Assembly: GCA_009829735.1 (NCBI GenBank)
Contig: CM020618.1
Coordinates: 42,043,569 to 42,107,568, forward strand
Source of the DNA: Pyropia yezoensis
Lineage: Eukaryota; Rhodophyta; Bangiophyceae; Bangiales; Bangiaceae
Length of the DNA: 64,000 nucleotides
Reading direction: 5' to 3'
In this document: positions 29,393-40,389 of the stretch, one piece after another
Numbering within the stretch: position 1 is the first letter of the stretch
Layout: each line of letters begins with the position of its first letter
Notes under the pieces: generated by a model
What the model was told of the DNA's origin: nothing
Seen by the model: the letters and a program-made list of their open reading frames with translations, nothing else
The model's database searches: none
Position numbers and translations under genes: made by a program

Positions 29393-32300
29393 ATGGCAGA
29401 CCCGCGTGACTCCTTGTGCGCGCTCGCGCTGGCCGAGTCGCGGGTGGTGCTCGCGGCACTGCGGCGCAACGGGCGGTTTACGGCCGCGTCGAGTGACCAC
29501 CCGCTCGTGTCACAAATCAAGAGCGTCAAGGAGGCGGTGCGGGCGGCGCTGGCCGCCCGCTGCCAGTCGTCGTGGGATGCGGGTGCGGCGGCGGCCGCCG
29601 CCGGTGCCGCCGCCGGTGCCGCCGCCGCCGCTGACGGCACCCGCACGCTGGACGCGGCACTTGTGTCGCGGCTGCTGACGCCCTTCCTGGCCGTCATCCG
29701 GTCGCCGTTGGTGGGCGGCCTGACCACCTCTGCGGCGCTGCAGGCGTCGTCACGGATCCTCTCCCACATTGAGGCCCACGACCTCGTGGCCCCGCCCCCG
29801 TCGCTGGCCCCCGTGCTCGCCGACACCATTGCCGCCGCGGCGGTCTGCCGCTTTGACCCCGCCGAGCCGGCGACCGACGAGGTCGTCCTCTCCCGTATTT
29901 CGTCGCTGGCGGCAGCCGCCGCAACGGGGCGCGCCGCGGGCGCCCTGTCAGACGCGTCGGTTCTCGCGGCGATGGAGACGTCCCTGCACATTGCGGGCGG
30001 GGGCGGGCGCCGCCGCGCCACGGACCTCCTCCGCGCGTCGTCCGCAGCGGACCTGCTGGCCATGGTCCGGCGGCACGCGTCTCTGGCGGGGACGTTTGTG
30101 GCGGCGGCCGGGGAACCGGCGGCGGCAGCGGCCGCGGTGGGAAGGCCGCGCTGTTGTGCCGATGCGGACGCAGGCCGCTGTGGCCACGAGGACGCGTGGG
30201 AGCTCGCGACGGACGCTGTGTACGACGTCCCCGTGGGGACTGCGGCTGCCGTGGCTGGCGCGCCTCCAGCAGGCGGTGGTGCCGCCGGCGGGGGTGGTGA
30301 CGGCGGGGGCGCCCTCGGCGTGTCGGGAGGAGCGAATGGCTCTGTGACTGCCGACGCCCGTCGGGTATCCTTGGGCGGCGACGCGGGGAGCGGCGCGCCC
30401 CTCCCCACGGTCGCCTTCTCCCGCTCCGCCCCCGCTGCGCCGTTGCCGTCGACAGTGTCGCGGCCGCCGACACGGACGCCCCCGCCGCCGCCCCCGTCAG
30501 GCTTTACCTACTCCTTTGCAGACGCGGATCGGCCACGGTCGGCCGGGCCCGCCACCTTTCGGGCGCTCCGCTCCATCCTTCGCCTCGCGTCGCGCATGGC
30601 CGACCCGTCGGCGACGGCGTCAACGACGGAGCGGGGCCTCGGCCTGGCCATCCTGTCAGCGGCGCTCACCGCGGGAGGGGGCTCCCTCGCGGCGGTCCGT
30701 CCGCTGCGGGCGGTGCTGCGACGGGACGCCAGCCTGGCGGTCGTGCGCGGCATTGGCAACGTAGCGGACCCACCTCCGCTGATTGCGGCGGCGTGGGCGG
30801 CGTCGCATTTGCTGCTAGTGAGCCTCGGCCCCGCCGGTGGACCGCTGCTATCCGCGGTGCTGACGCAGGCGGCCCCCGTGTACATCGCGGGCGTGCCTGT
30901 CGATGCGGGGTCGGCACCTGACAGGAGGGACGACCCCCGTGAGGCGCCGGCGATACCGTGGCCCGCCCGGGAGGTGGGGCTGGAGGCGCTGGTGTCGCTG
31001 GTGGCCACCCCTGGGCTCCTTGCATCGGCGTTTTCCGCCTACGATTGCGCACCGACGTGCTCGGATGCCGTCGGGCCTCTGCTTGAGGCCCTCCGTGCGT
31101 CTGCGGCGCGGCTGCCGACCGATGAGGAGCGGCGGCGGCGGTTGGGAGAAGAAGAGTCGGACGACGATGACTTTGCGGTAGGCGGTAGCGGGGGTGGCGA
31201 CAATAGCCATGGTGGCGGCGGCGGCGGTAGTGGTAGGGGCGGGGTCGGCCGCAACAATAGGGGGGCTCTGGCGTACGCCGAGCCGGATCGCGCCGCCTCC
31301 CTGCTGTGTGCCGAGGCGCTGGCTGCCGCCGTAGACGGCGTCGGCGGCCGCCTGCTCGCTCGCTCCGTAGTGGTGCCCGTGCGGGCAGTGTCGGACGCCA
31401 GCCTGGTTGGACTGCTCGACCGGCGGCGGGCCAAAACGCGCACGGCACTGGCGGCTCAAGCGTTTAACACATCCAAGCTGTCCCGTGGCGCCGTTGCGGT
31501 GGTGAACATCCTTTCGCAGTGGCAGCCACTCGGGTCCGAAAGAGTGGCGACGGCAGCTGGTAATGGTACCGGGGTGTCAGCGCCATCGGCTGGGACCAGC
31601 GGTGAGGCGGGAGCCAGTGGGGTGGATGCCATCGACGCTCAGGCTGCTGCGGTTGCTCGATTCTTTCGGGCGGTGCCCGGCCTCAACAAGGCGGCTATTG
31701 GAAACATTCTAGGCGAACCCGACCCGCTATCCCGGGCGGCACTGGCGCACTTTACCGCGTCGTTCAACTTTGCTGACCGGCCGTTTACATCTGCGCTCCG
31801 CGTCTTCCTCGAGTCCTTCCGACTGCCCGGGGAGTCTCAGAAGATTGACCGCGTTGTGCAATCGTTTGCGTCGCACTACCACGAGCAGAACACTGGTGCT
31901 GAGAGCGGTGGCGACGCAAGTGGCGGCAACGGCAGCAAGGGTAGTGGCGGCAGCGGCGGTGATGCCGGCGGTGACGGCGCGCTGTCGCAGTCAACCCGTG
32001 CAGGGAGTGGTGCACAGGTGGCGGGCGCGCTGGCGTCGGCCGATGCGGCATACGTGCTGGCGTTTGCAGTTGTGATGCTCAACACTGACCAGCACAACAG
32101 CTCGGTGCGGAAAAAGATGGAGCTGTCCGACTTCATCCGCAATAATCGAGGCATCAACGATGGGGAGGACGTCCCGCACGCCTTCCTCGCCGAGGTGTTT
32201 GACTCCATCGCTGCGGTGGAGATCCGCATGTCGGACGAGGCGGGGATTGCCGCACTGACCGAGGAGCATTGGGATGAGTCGCTCCGGGTGACCCCGATGT

Positions 32301-35300
32301 TGTCTCTGACACCCGTCACTTCGCCGTCGTCGCCCGACGCCCGTGCTGCAGACACGGTGCTGTTTTCATGTCTGTGGCCATCCGCCGTGGCGGCGGCGCT
32401 TGCGTCCTTGGCGGCTTCCTCCCCATTCGAGACGTCCGGTGTCCAGCAGTACCTCGAGTCGCTGGTGACTGTTGCCCGCTGTGGCTCCGCCCTCCGTCGG
32501 ACTGCGCCCGTGGACGCGGCCGTGTCCGTATTGGCCGGTGTAACGGGGCTGCGAGAGGGGCCCCTTTCCGGTGCCATTCTGCGCTTTGGGGGGTCCATCA
32601 AGGCCCAGATGGCTGCCGTGGCCCTCTTTGGCGCCGTCCGCGTGTGTGGTGACTGGTTACGGGCAGCGGGGTGGCAGGCGTTTGTGGACGTAGTGCTCCG
32701 CCTTCACGTCCTGTGCCTGCTGCCGTCGGCAGCCATTGATCAGGGCTGCGGGCCTGACCTGGTGGATGCTGACGGCAACCGGCTTCAGGCTTCCCGTGTC
32801 ACGCCCCGGTGGTGGCCTGGCTCGGTGGCCAGGAGGCTACCCCCAGAGTTGATGAAGCGGGCCAAGCAACGGCGTGATGCGCGGCGGGCGGCCAAGCGCC
32901 GTGGCCGCGGTGGGTTGGCGACCGCCAATGGGTTTCTGACGGCAGTGGGTGGGCTCTTTGGGGCGGCGTCGGGCACGTTCCGCGCCGCACGGGCGGGCCT
33001 GGCTGAAGCCGATGAGGCCTTTGGCGGATCTGACGCGGGAGACGGGGGGAAGGCGACTGCGGCTGCCGCCTCGCTGCCCCGCCGTCCCGCATCGTCCGGC
33101 GACCTGACCTCGACGTCAAGCGGTGGCGCTGGCGGCACGCCCGCCACCGCCGTCCCTGTTGTCAATGGTATCTCTGTGATCGACGACCACAGTGACCTGG
33201 AGCTGTTTGACGAGAACGACCTGTCCACGTCTGAGTCAGATACATCTGCTGAGGCACCTGTGTTTGGCCCCCGCGCTCGCGTACCGGCATTTCTGCGACT
33301 ACGTGGCCGGGACGCGGTTGAGGCGCGGGCACTTGCGCGCAAGTCCCTCGCCGACAGCGAGGCCGCCCAGTCGCTGGTTGCTGAGGCCAAGTTTCTTCGC
33401 TCTGAAGCACTGGCCTGCTTTGCTGACGCTCTATCCCAGTCGGCCGCTCTGGCTGTCACTGGGAGCAGTGTCGGTGATGGGGAAGGCACGGAGGAGCGGG
33501 TGCATTCCCCATCGGTCACGTCGTTGGCCCCGCCTTCGACGACAGCAGCTGAGTTTGTACCGTCGGCAGCGCAGGGTCAAGAGCCGAGTGCGAGGGCACC
33601 CGACCAGCTGCTGCGGCAGGCCACCTCCCGTGACAGCAGCGACTCGAGCAGCGCTGACATTGGGCCTGTAGAGGCTGAGGACGCGGCCGCTCTTGCGGCG
33701 CTGCTTGATCTGCTTCCGCTTGCGCCGCCTTTGGACTGCATTGCGGTGGTGGGAGACTACGTGCCGCCCCGGCCTGGCGACAACGGCCGCGACGCGAGCG
33801 GCGGGCGAGATGGCGGCGGCTTTTCGCTGCCGCTGGCCGATGGGGACAGCGGGGACTATGGTGGCGCGGCCACGGGGGAGGAGGACTCAGATAGTGAGGT
33901 CAGTTTTTGGGCGGGCGGCAAGCGGGGGGTCACGGCTGGCGACGGCGTTGGGACTGGTGGTATTGGTGGTGGTGGCGGCGGCCGTGGGGGCGGCCGCCAG
34001 AGCAGCCGGCGGCGGAGCCGAGATGAGGCGGCCGCCCGCGATGCTGTTGCTGCCGGGGCGATCGACCTGCTGGCGGAGCTGACACTCGCCAATGAGGACA
34101 GGCTGGTGGTGGTGTGGCCAGCATGTCACGCCGCCGTCACTTCAATTGTGGCGCCGGCCCGTTCCCCATCGGGGGCGCTAGAGCGGGGCGCGGTCGGCCT
34201 CATGCGTGTGGCCGCCCGTCTGCTTCATCGGCCAGAAGTACAGGCCGACGTCCTGCGCTCGCTCGCCCTTTTTGTCCAGTTGCCACCACCAGCGCTCGCC
34301 AGTGTCTCGGTGCCCGTTGCGTCGGGGGTGCTGCACATGGTGTCGGCCAACGCAGCGTGCGTGCGAACAACGCCAGGATGGCACGCCATTCTGTCATTGG
34401 TAGAGGTGTGCGCTCGGTGCCCACCGGTGGCTGCCGCGACAGGTTTCCGCGCCCTCTCCGTGCTGCTGTGCGAGCACGGCGCGACCGCGCCGAGTGCGGA
34501 GCGGCCACCTTCGGCCGCCCCAGACCCGACGATACTGGCTGACAGTGGCGGTGAGGCGCTGGCGCCGGGCGACGTGGGCGTGTCGGTCGAGACGTTCCTG
34601 CCCCTCCTGGATGCGGTTGTGGCGTACACGGCCAGCCCGGATATGGGCCGCAGTGTAGCCGCGCTCAACCTGCTCCACGTGCTTGCCGGCCGCGTGCGGC
34701 CACTGGCGGACAAGGTGGACCAGCCCCCTGCCCTCCATGGGGCTACGACCGCGTCCGCGGGCGGCGTGGCCGACGCCTCTGCCGCTACCACCTTTGCTGC
34801 CGGCACCGCCGCTACCTCTGCGACAGCGGGTAATGCGGACGACGAGCCATCCCGTGCGTGGAGTGACTTTTGGGGCCCCCTCCTGCGTGCGCTGGCCGCG
34901 GGCGGGCGGGACCATCGGGGCCGGGTGCGGAACCACGCGCTTGTGCAGTTGGAGCGGGTGGCGTCCGAGGCGGGCGCGGCTGCGGTGCAGCTGGCCGCGG
35001 CTGATTGGTGCCGCGCGTTTACCGCCGTTCTGTTTCCGTTGGCAGACACGCTCGCCGCGTCTGACGGCATGTACGCGGCGACGCTCGCGGTGGAACGTGA
35101 CGCACAGGCAGTCCTCCGGCGGGGAAGCGGGAGCGGCGCGTCGCGGCGACCGGCAGGGCCGTCGTCGGCCGCCGCTGCCGCCGCCGCAGCCACTTCCGAT
35201 GGGGGTGCCGCGGACGGCGGCGCCGGTGGGGGCCGGGACGCCAAGCTCCTCAGCGGTGTCCGCGGCGCGTGTGCGCGCACCCGCCTGCACGCGGCGGATG

Positions 35301-35773
35301 TGGTGGCGCGCACCTTCCTCCAGCACCACGCGGTGATTGCAGGCGGGCTGGGGGCGGCGGACTTTGGCCGCCTCTGGCTTGCCGTCCTCACCGTCCTCCG
35401 CCGCTTGGTGGGCGACGGCAACGGGGGGCTGCGGGAGCACGTGGGGGAGCGGCTCAAAAACGTGGTGCTGGTGATGGCCTCGTCGGGGCTGCTCGACGTG
35501 GCGGGTGGGGGGGGAGGCAGCGCCGGCGGGGGGGTGCTGTGGGACGCGACTATGGCCGCCCTTGGCGACTGGCTGCCTGACGTCGCCACCGAGCTTCGCG
35601 CCGTGACGGGGGGGGCTGGGGGTGGCGGCAGCAACGCGCCGTCCCCCCCGCCGTCCCCGCCTGAGGGGGGGGAGGCGGCCGCCCCGCCGGCCGTGACGCC
35701 ACCCGCCGTGGACGCCCACAGGGAAGAACGGGAGGGGGACCTCCCGCGCGAGCAGGCGCCGGTTGCAACCTAG
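29393..35773 (+). CDS. GBF1/GNOM-type large ARF guanine-nucleotide exchange factor (Sec7 domain)
   Basis: A single uninterrupted 2126-codon frame starting at CACCATGGC. Large ARF-GEFs load GTP onto ARF GTPases at Golgi/ER-Golgi membranes to start coat assembly. The DCB domain is at about 1-250 (VLAALRRNGRF, FLAVIRSPLVGGLTTSAAL, DPAEPATDEVVLSRI). A HUS-like segment is near 525-570 (AFSAYDCAPTC). The Sec7 domain is at about 745-945. FLESFRLPGESQKIDRV carries the catalytic glutamate (E814); MLNTDQHNSSVRKKM and DFIRNNRGIN are of the GBF1/GNOM type. About 48 Gly/Ser-rich residues (833-880) are inserted between the halves of Sec7. The rest contains HDS-like helical repeats with long Ala/Gly/Ser linkers; FLQHHAVIAGG..FGRLWLAVLTVLRRLV is near the C-terminus. 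It is longer than most family members because of the linkers. Brefeldin sensitivity cannot be judged. Confidence 0.93.
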   Translation: MADPRDSLCALALAESRVVLAALRRNGRFTAASSDHPLVSQIKSVKEAVRAALAARCQSSWDAGAAAAAAGAAAGAAAAADGTRTLDAALVSRLLTPFLAVIRSPLVGGLTTSAALQASSRILSHIEAHDLVAPPPSLAPVLADTIAAAAVCRFDPAEPATDEVVLSRISSLAAAAATGRAAGALSDASVLAAMETSLHIAGGGGRRRATDLLRASSAADLLAMVRRHASLAGTFVAAAGEPAAAAAAVGRPRCCADADAGRCGHEDAWELATDAVYDVPVGTAAAVAGAPPAGGGAAGGGGDGGGALGVSGGANGSVTADARRVSLGGDAGSGAPLPTVAFSRSAPAAPLPSTVSRPPTRTPPPPPPSGFTYSFADADRPRSAGPATFRALRSILRLASRMADPSATASTTERGLGLAILSAALTAGGGSLAAVRPLRAVLRRDASLAVVRGIGNVADPPPLIAAAWAASHLLLVSLGPAGGPLLSAVLTQAAPVYIAGVPVDAGSAPDRRDDPREAPAIPWPAREVGLEALVSLVATPGLLASAFSAYDCAPTCSDAVGPLLEALRASAARLPTDEERRRRLGEEESDDDDFAVGGSGGGDNSHGGGGGGSGRGGVGRNNRGALAYAEPDRAASLLCAEALAAAVDGVGGRLLARSVVVPVRAVSDASLVGLLDRRRAKTRTALAAQAFNTSKLSRGAVAVVNILSQWQPLGSERVATAAGNGTGVSAPSAGTSGEAGASGVDAIDAQAAAVARFFRAVPGLNKAAIGNILGEPDPLSRAALAHFTASFNFADRPFTSALRVFLESFRLPGESQKIDRVVQSFASHYHEQNTGAESGGDASGGNGSKGSGGSGGDAGGDGALSQSTRAGSGAQVAGALASADAAYVLAFAVVMLNTDQHNSSVRKKMELSDFIRNNRGINDGEDVPHAFLAEVFDSIAAVEIRMSDEAGIAALTEEHWDESLRVTPMLSLTPVTSPSSPDARAADTVLFSCLWPSAVAAALASLAASSPFETSGVQQYLESLVTVARCGSALRRTAPVDAAVSVLAGVTGLREGPLSGAILRFGGSIKAQMAAVALFGAVRVCGDWLRAAGWQAFVDVVLRLHVLCLLPSAAIDQGCGPDLVDADGNRLQASRVTPRWWPGSVARRLPPELMKRAKQRRDARRAAKRRGRGGLATANGFLTAVGGLFGAASGTFRAARAGLAEADEAFGGSDAGDGGKATAAAASLPRRPASSGDLTSTSSGGAGGTPATAVPVVNGISVIDDHSDLELFDENDLSTSESDTSAEAPVFGPRARVPAFLRLRGRDAVEARALARKSLADSEAAQSLVAEAKFLRSEALACFADALSQSAALAVTGSSVGDGEGTEERVHSPSVTSLAPPSTTAAEFVPSAAQGQEPSARAPDQLLRQATSRDSSDSSSADIGPVEAEDAAALAALLDLLPLAPPLDCIAVVGDYVPPRPGDNGRDASGGRDGGGFSLPLADGDSGDYGGAATGEEDSDSEVSFWAGGKRGVTAGDGVGTGGIGGGGGGRGGGRQSSRRRSRDEAAARDAVAAGAIDLLAELTLANEDRLVVVWPACHAAVTSIVAPARSPSGALERGAVGLMRVAARLLHRPEVQADVLRSLALFVQLPPPALASVSVPVASGVLHMVSANAACVRTTPGWHAILSLVEVCARCPPVAAATGFRALSVLLCEHGATAPSAERPPSAAPDPTILADSGGEALAPGDVGVSVETFLPLLDAVVAYTASPDMGRSVAALNLLHVLAGRVRPLADKVDQPPALHGATTASAGGVADASAATTFAAGTAATSATAGNADDEPSRAWSDFWGPLLRALAAGGRDHRGRVRNHALVQLERVASEAGAAAVQLAAADWCRAFTAVLFPLADTLAASDGMYAATLAVERDAQAVLRRGSGSGASRRPAGPSSAAAAAAAATSDGGAADGGAGGGRDAKLLSGVRGACARTRLHAADVVARTFLQHHAVIAGGLGAADFGRLWLAVLTVLRRLVGDGNGGLREHVGERLKNVVLVMASSGLLDVAGGGGGSAGGGVLWDATMAALGDWLPDVATELRAVTGGAGGGGSNAPSPPPSPPEGGEAAAPPAVTPPAVDAHREEREGDLPREQAPVAT

Positions 35774-36313
35774 ACGGGGTCGAAGGCGACAAAGGAAAGT
35801 TGGGGGGCGGGAGGGGGAGGAGGGGGTTGAGCGGTGGGTATACGGTCGGCTGGCATGTACGTACACCGCTGGGTGCTGGGATTCCTCTCATTGTGTTATA
35901 CGATGTGCCGCTGTGTCCGTGTGGGCGGTCGTGGTCTTATCCCACGCTGGGCGGTCTCTTGTTTTTCCGGGCCGCCAGCCGCCGTTGGCTTGCACCGTCT
36001 GCCCGTGGCCTTAACGGAGGGTGCATCTGGTCGGTCGGGGGCAAGAGGCACCGTGCGCCTGGCGGGGCGCTCCTTGTGGCTGGCTCTTGCTGTGTAGTGG
36101 GGATGCCTGGAGGCACACCCCCGGCGGGCAACGTGGGTCAACCAGAAAAAGAACATGCGGCGGCAGCTCTGCAGCCCCTACGCTGTCTAGCTAGTTTCCG
36201 CTCGCTCCTCTGTCCAGAAGGCCCACCCAAGGCCCACCCGTCCCGTTCCACCCATACCACCGCAGCCGCCTACGGGGGCGCTCGCCCCCACGACTATCAC
36301 TAACAAGCGTTCT
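35774..36313. other. Intergenic, convergent 3' regions
   Basis: This interval lies between the 3' ends of the ARF-GEF gene (plus) and the Ala-rich small gene (minus). No gene or clear poly(A) signal was found. Confidence 0.6.
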
Positions 36314-36595
36314 CTACGGGCGCTCCGTCTCCGTCCGCGTGCCCGTGGCGGTCTTGGCCCCCCCCACCACCGCCTTTCCCGTGCTCGCCACCGCCCCCCC
36401 CGCGTTGGACAACACCGCGCCGGTCGTGTTGACAGCGCCCGCCGCGGCGCCCGTCAGCGCAGAGCCGGCGGTGCCCAGCACCCCCGCCGCGCCGTGCAGC
36501 AGGCCCGTGGCGGCGGCGGTGACGCCCGTGCCGGCAGCGCCCACCGTCGCGGCGGCCTTGTGGGTGGCGTCTGCCGCGTGGCCGCTGCCCGTCAT
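36314..36595 (-). CDS. Small Ala/Gly/Thr-rich protein, LEA-like composition
   Basis: 93 residues from an ATG in good context (CACCATGAC). The sequence is a run of small residues in a loose 7-11-residue pattern (ATHKAAATVGAAGTGVTAAA, GAVLSNAGGAVASTGKAVVG) with a charged tail ending TRTETERP. Such amphipathic Ala/Gly/Thr proteins resemble late-embryogenesis-abundant or lipid-surface proteins, but there is no diagnostic motif, so the function is open. A TATA-like CATAAAAG lies about 275 bases upstream of the start. That argues for transcription from there and against the longer frame beginning at 37228, whose extra part is low-complexity. Confidence 0.5.
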   Translation of the reverse strand: MTGSGHAADATHKAAATVGAAGTGVTAAATGLLHGAAGVLGTAGSALTGAAAGAVNTTGAVLSNAGGAVASTGKAVVGGAKTATGTRTETERP

Positions 36596-36866
36596 GGTGA
36601 TGGGTGGGGAGGGAGAGAGGGAAGCCCGGAGGAAGAAGGGGGAGTCGAGGCGGAGGGGAGGAGAGGGATGGGGGGCGTAGGGTGTAGGAGGTGGATGGAC
36701 GGGAGCGCAAACGCAGACGGGGGACGGAAGAGCGGGAGTGGACAGAAACGTAGAGGGAACGCGTGGCTGCTGCGGCAGTGCCTGGTTGGAGAGTGTGGGC
36801 GGGAGGGTGTGGGGGTGAGGCTGGGTGATGGGGAGCACTGCGTCGGGGCGCTGCTCGAAGAGTGGC

Positions 36867-36877
36867 CCTTTTATGCC
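36867..36877 (-). promoter_or_regulatory. TATA-like box for the small Ala-rich gene
   Basis: GGCATAAAAGG on the minus strand stands out in GC-rich DNA. It lies about 275 bases upstream of the ATG, so a leader of roughly 240 bases would follow. Confidence 0.4.
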
Positions 36878-39163
36878 CTGCGGCCGCGTCGAGAGCGGCA
36901 CAGAGTACGCAGGCAGGGCGGCGGTGCGCACGAGGTGGACAGGGGCACGCGGAAAACGGCGCGCGGCGAAGGGGGAGGGGGGAGAGGGGGGGAGGGGGTC
37001 GGAACGGGCGCGGGGGGTGCTATCTGGGCCGTCGAGGGAGGAGCGCGGGTGAGGGCGGCAGGGCGGGGCGACTGCTGTAGCGAGCTCGCTAGAGGAGGGA
37101 ACTACACAGCCACCCGGGCCAGACGCCGCGGGATGCGCCCGCTGGCTGACTGCAGGCGCACGTCTGGCTTCGCTCCTCTCCCGCGGCTGCCGCCTTTGCA
37201 GCGCTTCGGAGCGCTTCCATCCGTGCACTACGTGCTCTCGTGAACGCGCCCTTGCAAGCGCGACACGTGCGCGACAGGTCTTTGCACGTGCGATCGGCCG
37301 TCGAGTGACCCCGAATTGATCGCCGTAGAAAGTACCTAGAAATACAAACTATCACCACCTGCTGAATTTCCCTTGATGCAAGCAGCAACAAGCGAGGGGC
37401 CAGAGAGGAGGGCGGACTGTCCGACACGTCGGGCATCTCCCAATGTAGTCGAGAGACAATTCTACTTCCTGCATACCGCGATCGTTCATGCTCGCCTACA
37501 ACGATCGACGTCCAGACGCCGCCTCTTGTGTGCAATTGCTCTATTGTGCACAAGTTGATTAGTCCCATGCGTGACGCTCGTCTTCGTCGGTGTCCCGTCG
37601 CCTGGCCGGTGCTCCCCCGGCCCGTCGTCGCCTTCTGCTGGCACGCCACGTGATGACCCTGCCCGGCCTCCATTAGCCGCCAGCAGAGTGCCCTCTTCCC
37701 ACAGAGGAGCGCGAGGGGCGGTTCTCCCCGGGCCCGCGTCCGTCGCCCGCCACCAAGGTGGCGTGAGAGGCGGCAGGGGGGAGGGGTGTGCCACCGATGG
37801 GCCAGGGAGCACACGCCGGCTACGCGCCGCCACCACCGCCGGCTGACGGCACGAGGCGGTTTTGTTGCACGGACCGTCTGCGGGCAAAAAAAGGGGGCGC
37901 GGCCCCGCTCGGGAGCTGCGCCGCGGCCGGGCCGCTCACCCACCTGCCCGTCCTGGGCCCAGCAGGCGGGGCGCCCAGGTTGGCCTGGCAGCGGCGGCTC
38001 ATTGAACACTGAGCCAGACGAGCCGCCTTTGGGGGTGTGCCGGCGGGGGGGGCGCCACGGCCACGCGGCGCACAGGGCGCCTTCTCCCTCGTCGACTTTG
38101 CCCCGCAGCCCGTCGTCGCCCCTCCCACCCCGCCCCGCTGTGATCGTGACCTGGTGCCACCGAAGGGCAGCTGCCACCAGGGACAGCAGACGGCCGTGGG
38201 TGGCGCGCCGGCGATCGGACACACCTTCCGGAGGGGGGGGCCGGCCCCAGTCACGGCGCCACCATCATTGCTTGCCGTCACAGAGCTGTTGTGGGGGGGG
38301 GTGTGCGGGGGACCTGCGGGGCGCGTGGCAGGCGGCCCAGGCCCTGTGAAACGCTGCTTGTGGGGGGGGGCGCGCGTCTGGACGTGCGTGAGGCCAGGTT
38401 TGACCACGTCCTCCTTGGAGTGGCTTTTGGGAGGGGGAGTTGACAGGACATTGATTGGTTAGCGGGGTTGGACCGCCAGCCAGTGCGGTCGTTGGGCTCT
38501 GGCAAGCCCCCCCCCCTCCCAACCGCCGCCAGCGCCGGCGTGGTACGGCGGGCGCGTCACGCCCACGCGCGTCCCGCTGTGCCGGCGGGTTGCGGGTGCA
38601 CCCCGTCCCGCCTGCGCCTGGCCCGTGTCGGTGTACCCGCTGTGCCGCACTGCGCGACCGGCTGGCCCTGGTGCGCACCCCCCCCCGGCCATCGTCCCTG
38701 CGTGCGGCGTGTTGGTAGGGTGCCTGGTGGTGGCATTTGCCGAAGTGGGGCCTCCACTGTGCCCTTGATGCACCCGCGTCCTTGACCGCCCTCACCGCCG
38801 TCCGTCGGTGCTACTCCACGCTGCCGCCGACATCGAGTCGCTGTAGGCTGCAGGAACCAGCTGGCTTTGGTCACATCCGAATTGTTTCGTTCGTGTTGTC
38901 CGCCTGGCTGCTTGTTTGGTGGTCGTCGAGTAGTTGCTTGGTGGGCGGTCGTCGAGTAGACGCCTGGACGTCCCCCACCCGTGCTTTCAACACACCCTCG
39001 GCTAGTCATCCTGCTGCCGTTTGACGCACCGGACAGCACGCAGTCGGGTGCTGCTTGCCCGTTTGGTCAACCGACCCTTATTGTTGACTGTCGCACCCAT
39101 TGCTGGCCTGGCGTGCTCTTGCACCCTACCCGTCGGTCCCTGTTTCTCCGAACCCCTGCCACC
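36878..39163. other. Intergenic, no supported gene
   Basis: GC-rich; several long chance frames in both strands lack family features. Two near-identical GGTCGTCGAGTAG words occur near 38920-38960. The last 200 bases may be the leader of the gene at 39164. Confidence 0.5.
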
Positions 39164-39757
39164 ATGTCCATGTTGGCATCCTGTTTTGGTTTTGGCAGCC
39201 GTGCCCGCAAGTCGGCACTGCCCTTTCGTCATGACCCGCCACCGGCGGACTTGGGCGTCGTTGGAGGGGCCGCTGGGGGGTTGCCGCTTCCTGCTCCTCC
39301 TCCGCTTGGGCCCGGCAACGGCGTTGGTGGCGGAGGTGATGGGGGCGGCGGCGGCGGCGACCGCGGCAGCAACAGTCCGTACGTGTTTGCCATGCCTCCC
39401 CCAACGGGCGACAAGCCTGACGGCTCACCTACAACGCCCCCGGCGACAGCGCGGTCGCGGTACCCGGATGCACCTGAGGGGGTTGGCCGCGGCGGCGGCG
39501 GCGAGAGGTTACCGCTCTCCCCTTCGGAGGGCACCTTTTTCGCGTCGGCGGGGGTTGGGGGAGGGGGCTCCCGAGCCCGGTGGCTGGCCGGTGCCCCTTC
39601 GGCCGGCGGGGAGGCAGGAGGAGGGAGTGCCGTTTTTTCTGACTTTGGCGGTGGCCTCGGGGGCGGAAGCGTTGTTTCCGAGACAAGGAAACGAGGTGCG
39701 TTTGCGCGGAGGCGTGGCAGCTGCGCAGCAGAAAAATTGGAGCTTGCGTTGTGTTGA
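39164..39757 (+). CDS. Gly/Ser/Pro-rich protein of unknown function (exon 1?)
   Basis: From ATG in a strong context (GCCACCATGTCC) the frame gives 197 residues: MSMLASCFGFGSRARKSA, then Gly/Pro-rich stretches and LPLSPSEGTFFASAG-type segments. I do not recognise it. A good splice donor (GAG|GTGCGT) lies at 39696, ahead of a T-rich 600-base stretch that looks like an intron on this strand. An acceptor (TTTACAG|) lies at 40329. Joining exactly these two sites changes frame, so the true exon boundaries are unresolved and the last 20 residues given here may be intronic. Confidence 0.45.
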   Translation: MSMLASCFGFGSRARKSALPFRHDPPPADLGVVGGAAGGLPLPAPPPLGPGNGVGGGGDGGGGGGDRGSNSPYVFAMPPPTGDKPDGSPTTPPATARSRYPDAPEGVGRGGGGERLPLSPSEGTFFASAGVGGGGSRARWLAGAPSAGGEAGGGSAVFSDFGGGLGGGSVVSETRKRGAFARRRGSCAAEKLELALC

Positions 39758-40389
39758 CGAATGCAACTGCGCGAGTTTGCATGTTGCGTTGTCTATGCCG
39801 ATTCTGTCGTGATGGACCGACTGTCAAGCAGGGGTGGGTGAGTGGGTGGGGGATGATCGAGTTGCCTTCTGCGCCTATTGCGCCGGACTTCGGCAGGGCT
39901 CTTGTTGTCGGAGGGGGGATTGTATAGCCTTCCTTGCCGGCAACAGCCTTTCGGGCTTGCTGACGCCCGGTCCATGATTTTTGTCTGGCTGTACGCTTTA
40001 CTTTGTTGTTTGTGCTGTGGTTGGTGTTGTGTTGGGCTGCAGACAACCTCCGGATTCCAAGGTCCCTGCGTCGCGGTGGGAATAACGTATGTGTTCTCTC
40101 TTTGGGTGTTGCAAGGATGGCGCACAGTTCGCTTGGCATGCGTATGGAGTGCTCTCTTACATGCACGTAGAAGATGCCCTTTTGCTTGTGGTACCGTCGG
40201 TATGTGGCATGTTTGCTGACTCGTCTCTTCTTGTCGAGGTGACTTGCTGCTGCGTCTTTCGCTCTCCCCTTGGTGTTATCCTTTGTCTTCAATCTGTGGC
40301 CCTCTACTTCGCGTCTTTGTCCTTTACAGCCGCGGCCTGCACCTTTCCCCCCTGCACCCACCTTTCTTAACCTGTCTGACGGCACGCCT

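Noticed and set aside
37089-37228. N-terminal extension of the small Ala-rich protein (304-codon version)
   Set aside because: The extension is low-complexity and crosses a TATA-like box; the ATG at 36595 has a better context.
37089-38222. 377-codon minus-strand frame
   Set aside because: Random-looking composition, no ATG-supported start and no motif; GC-rich DNA has few stops.
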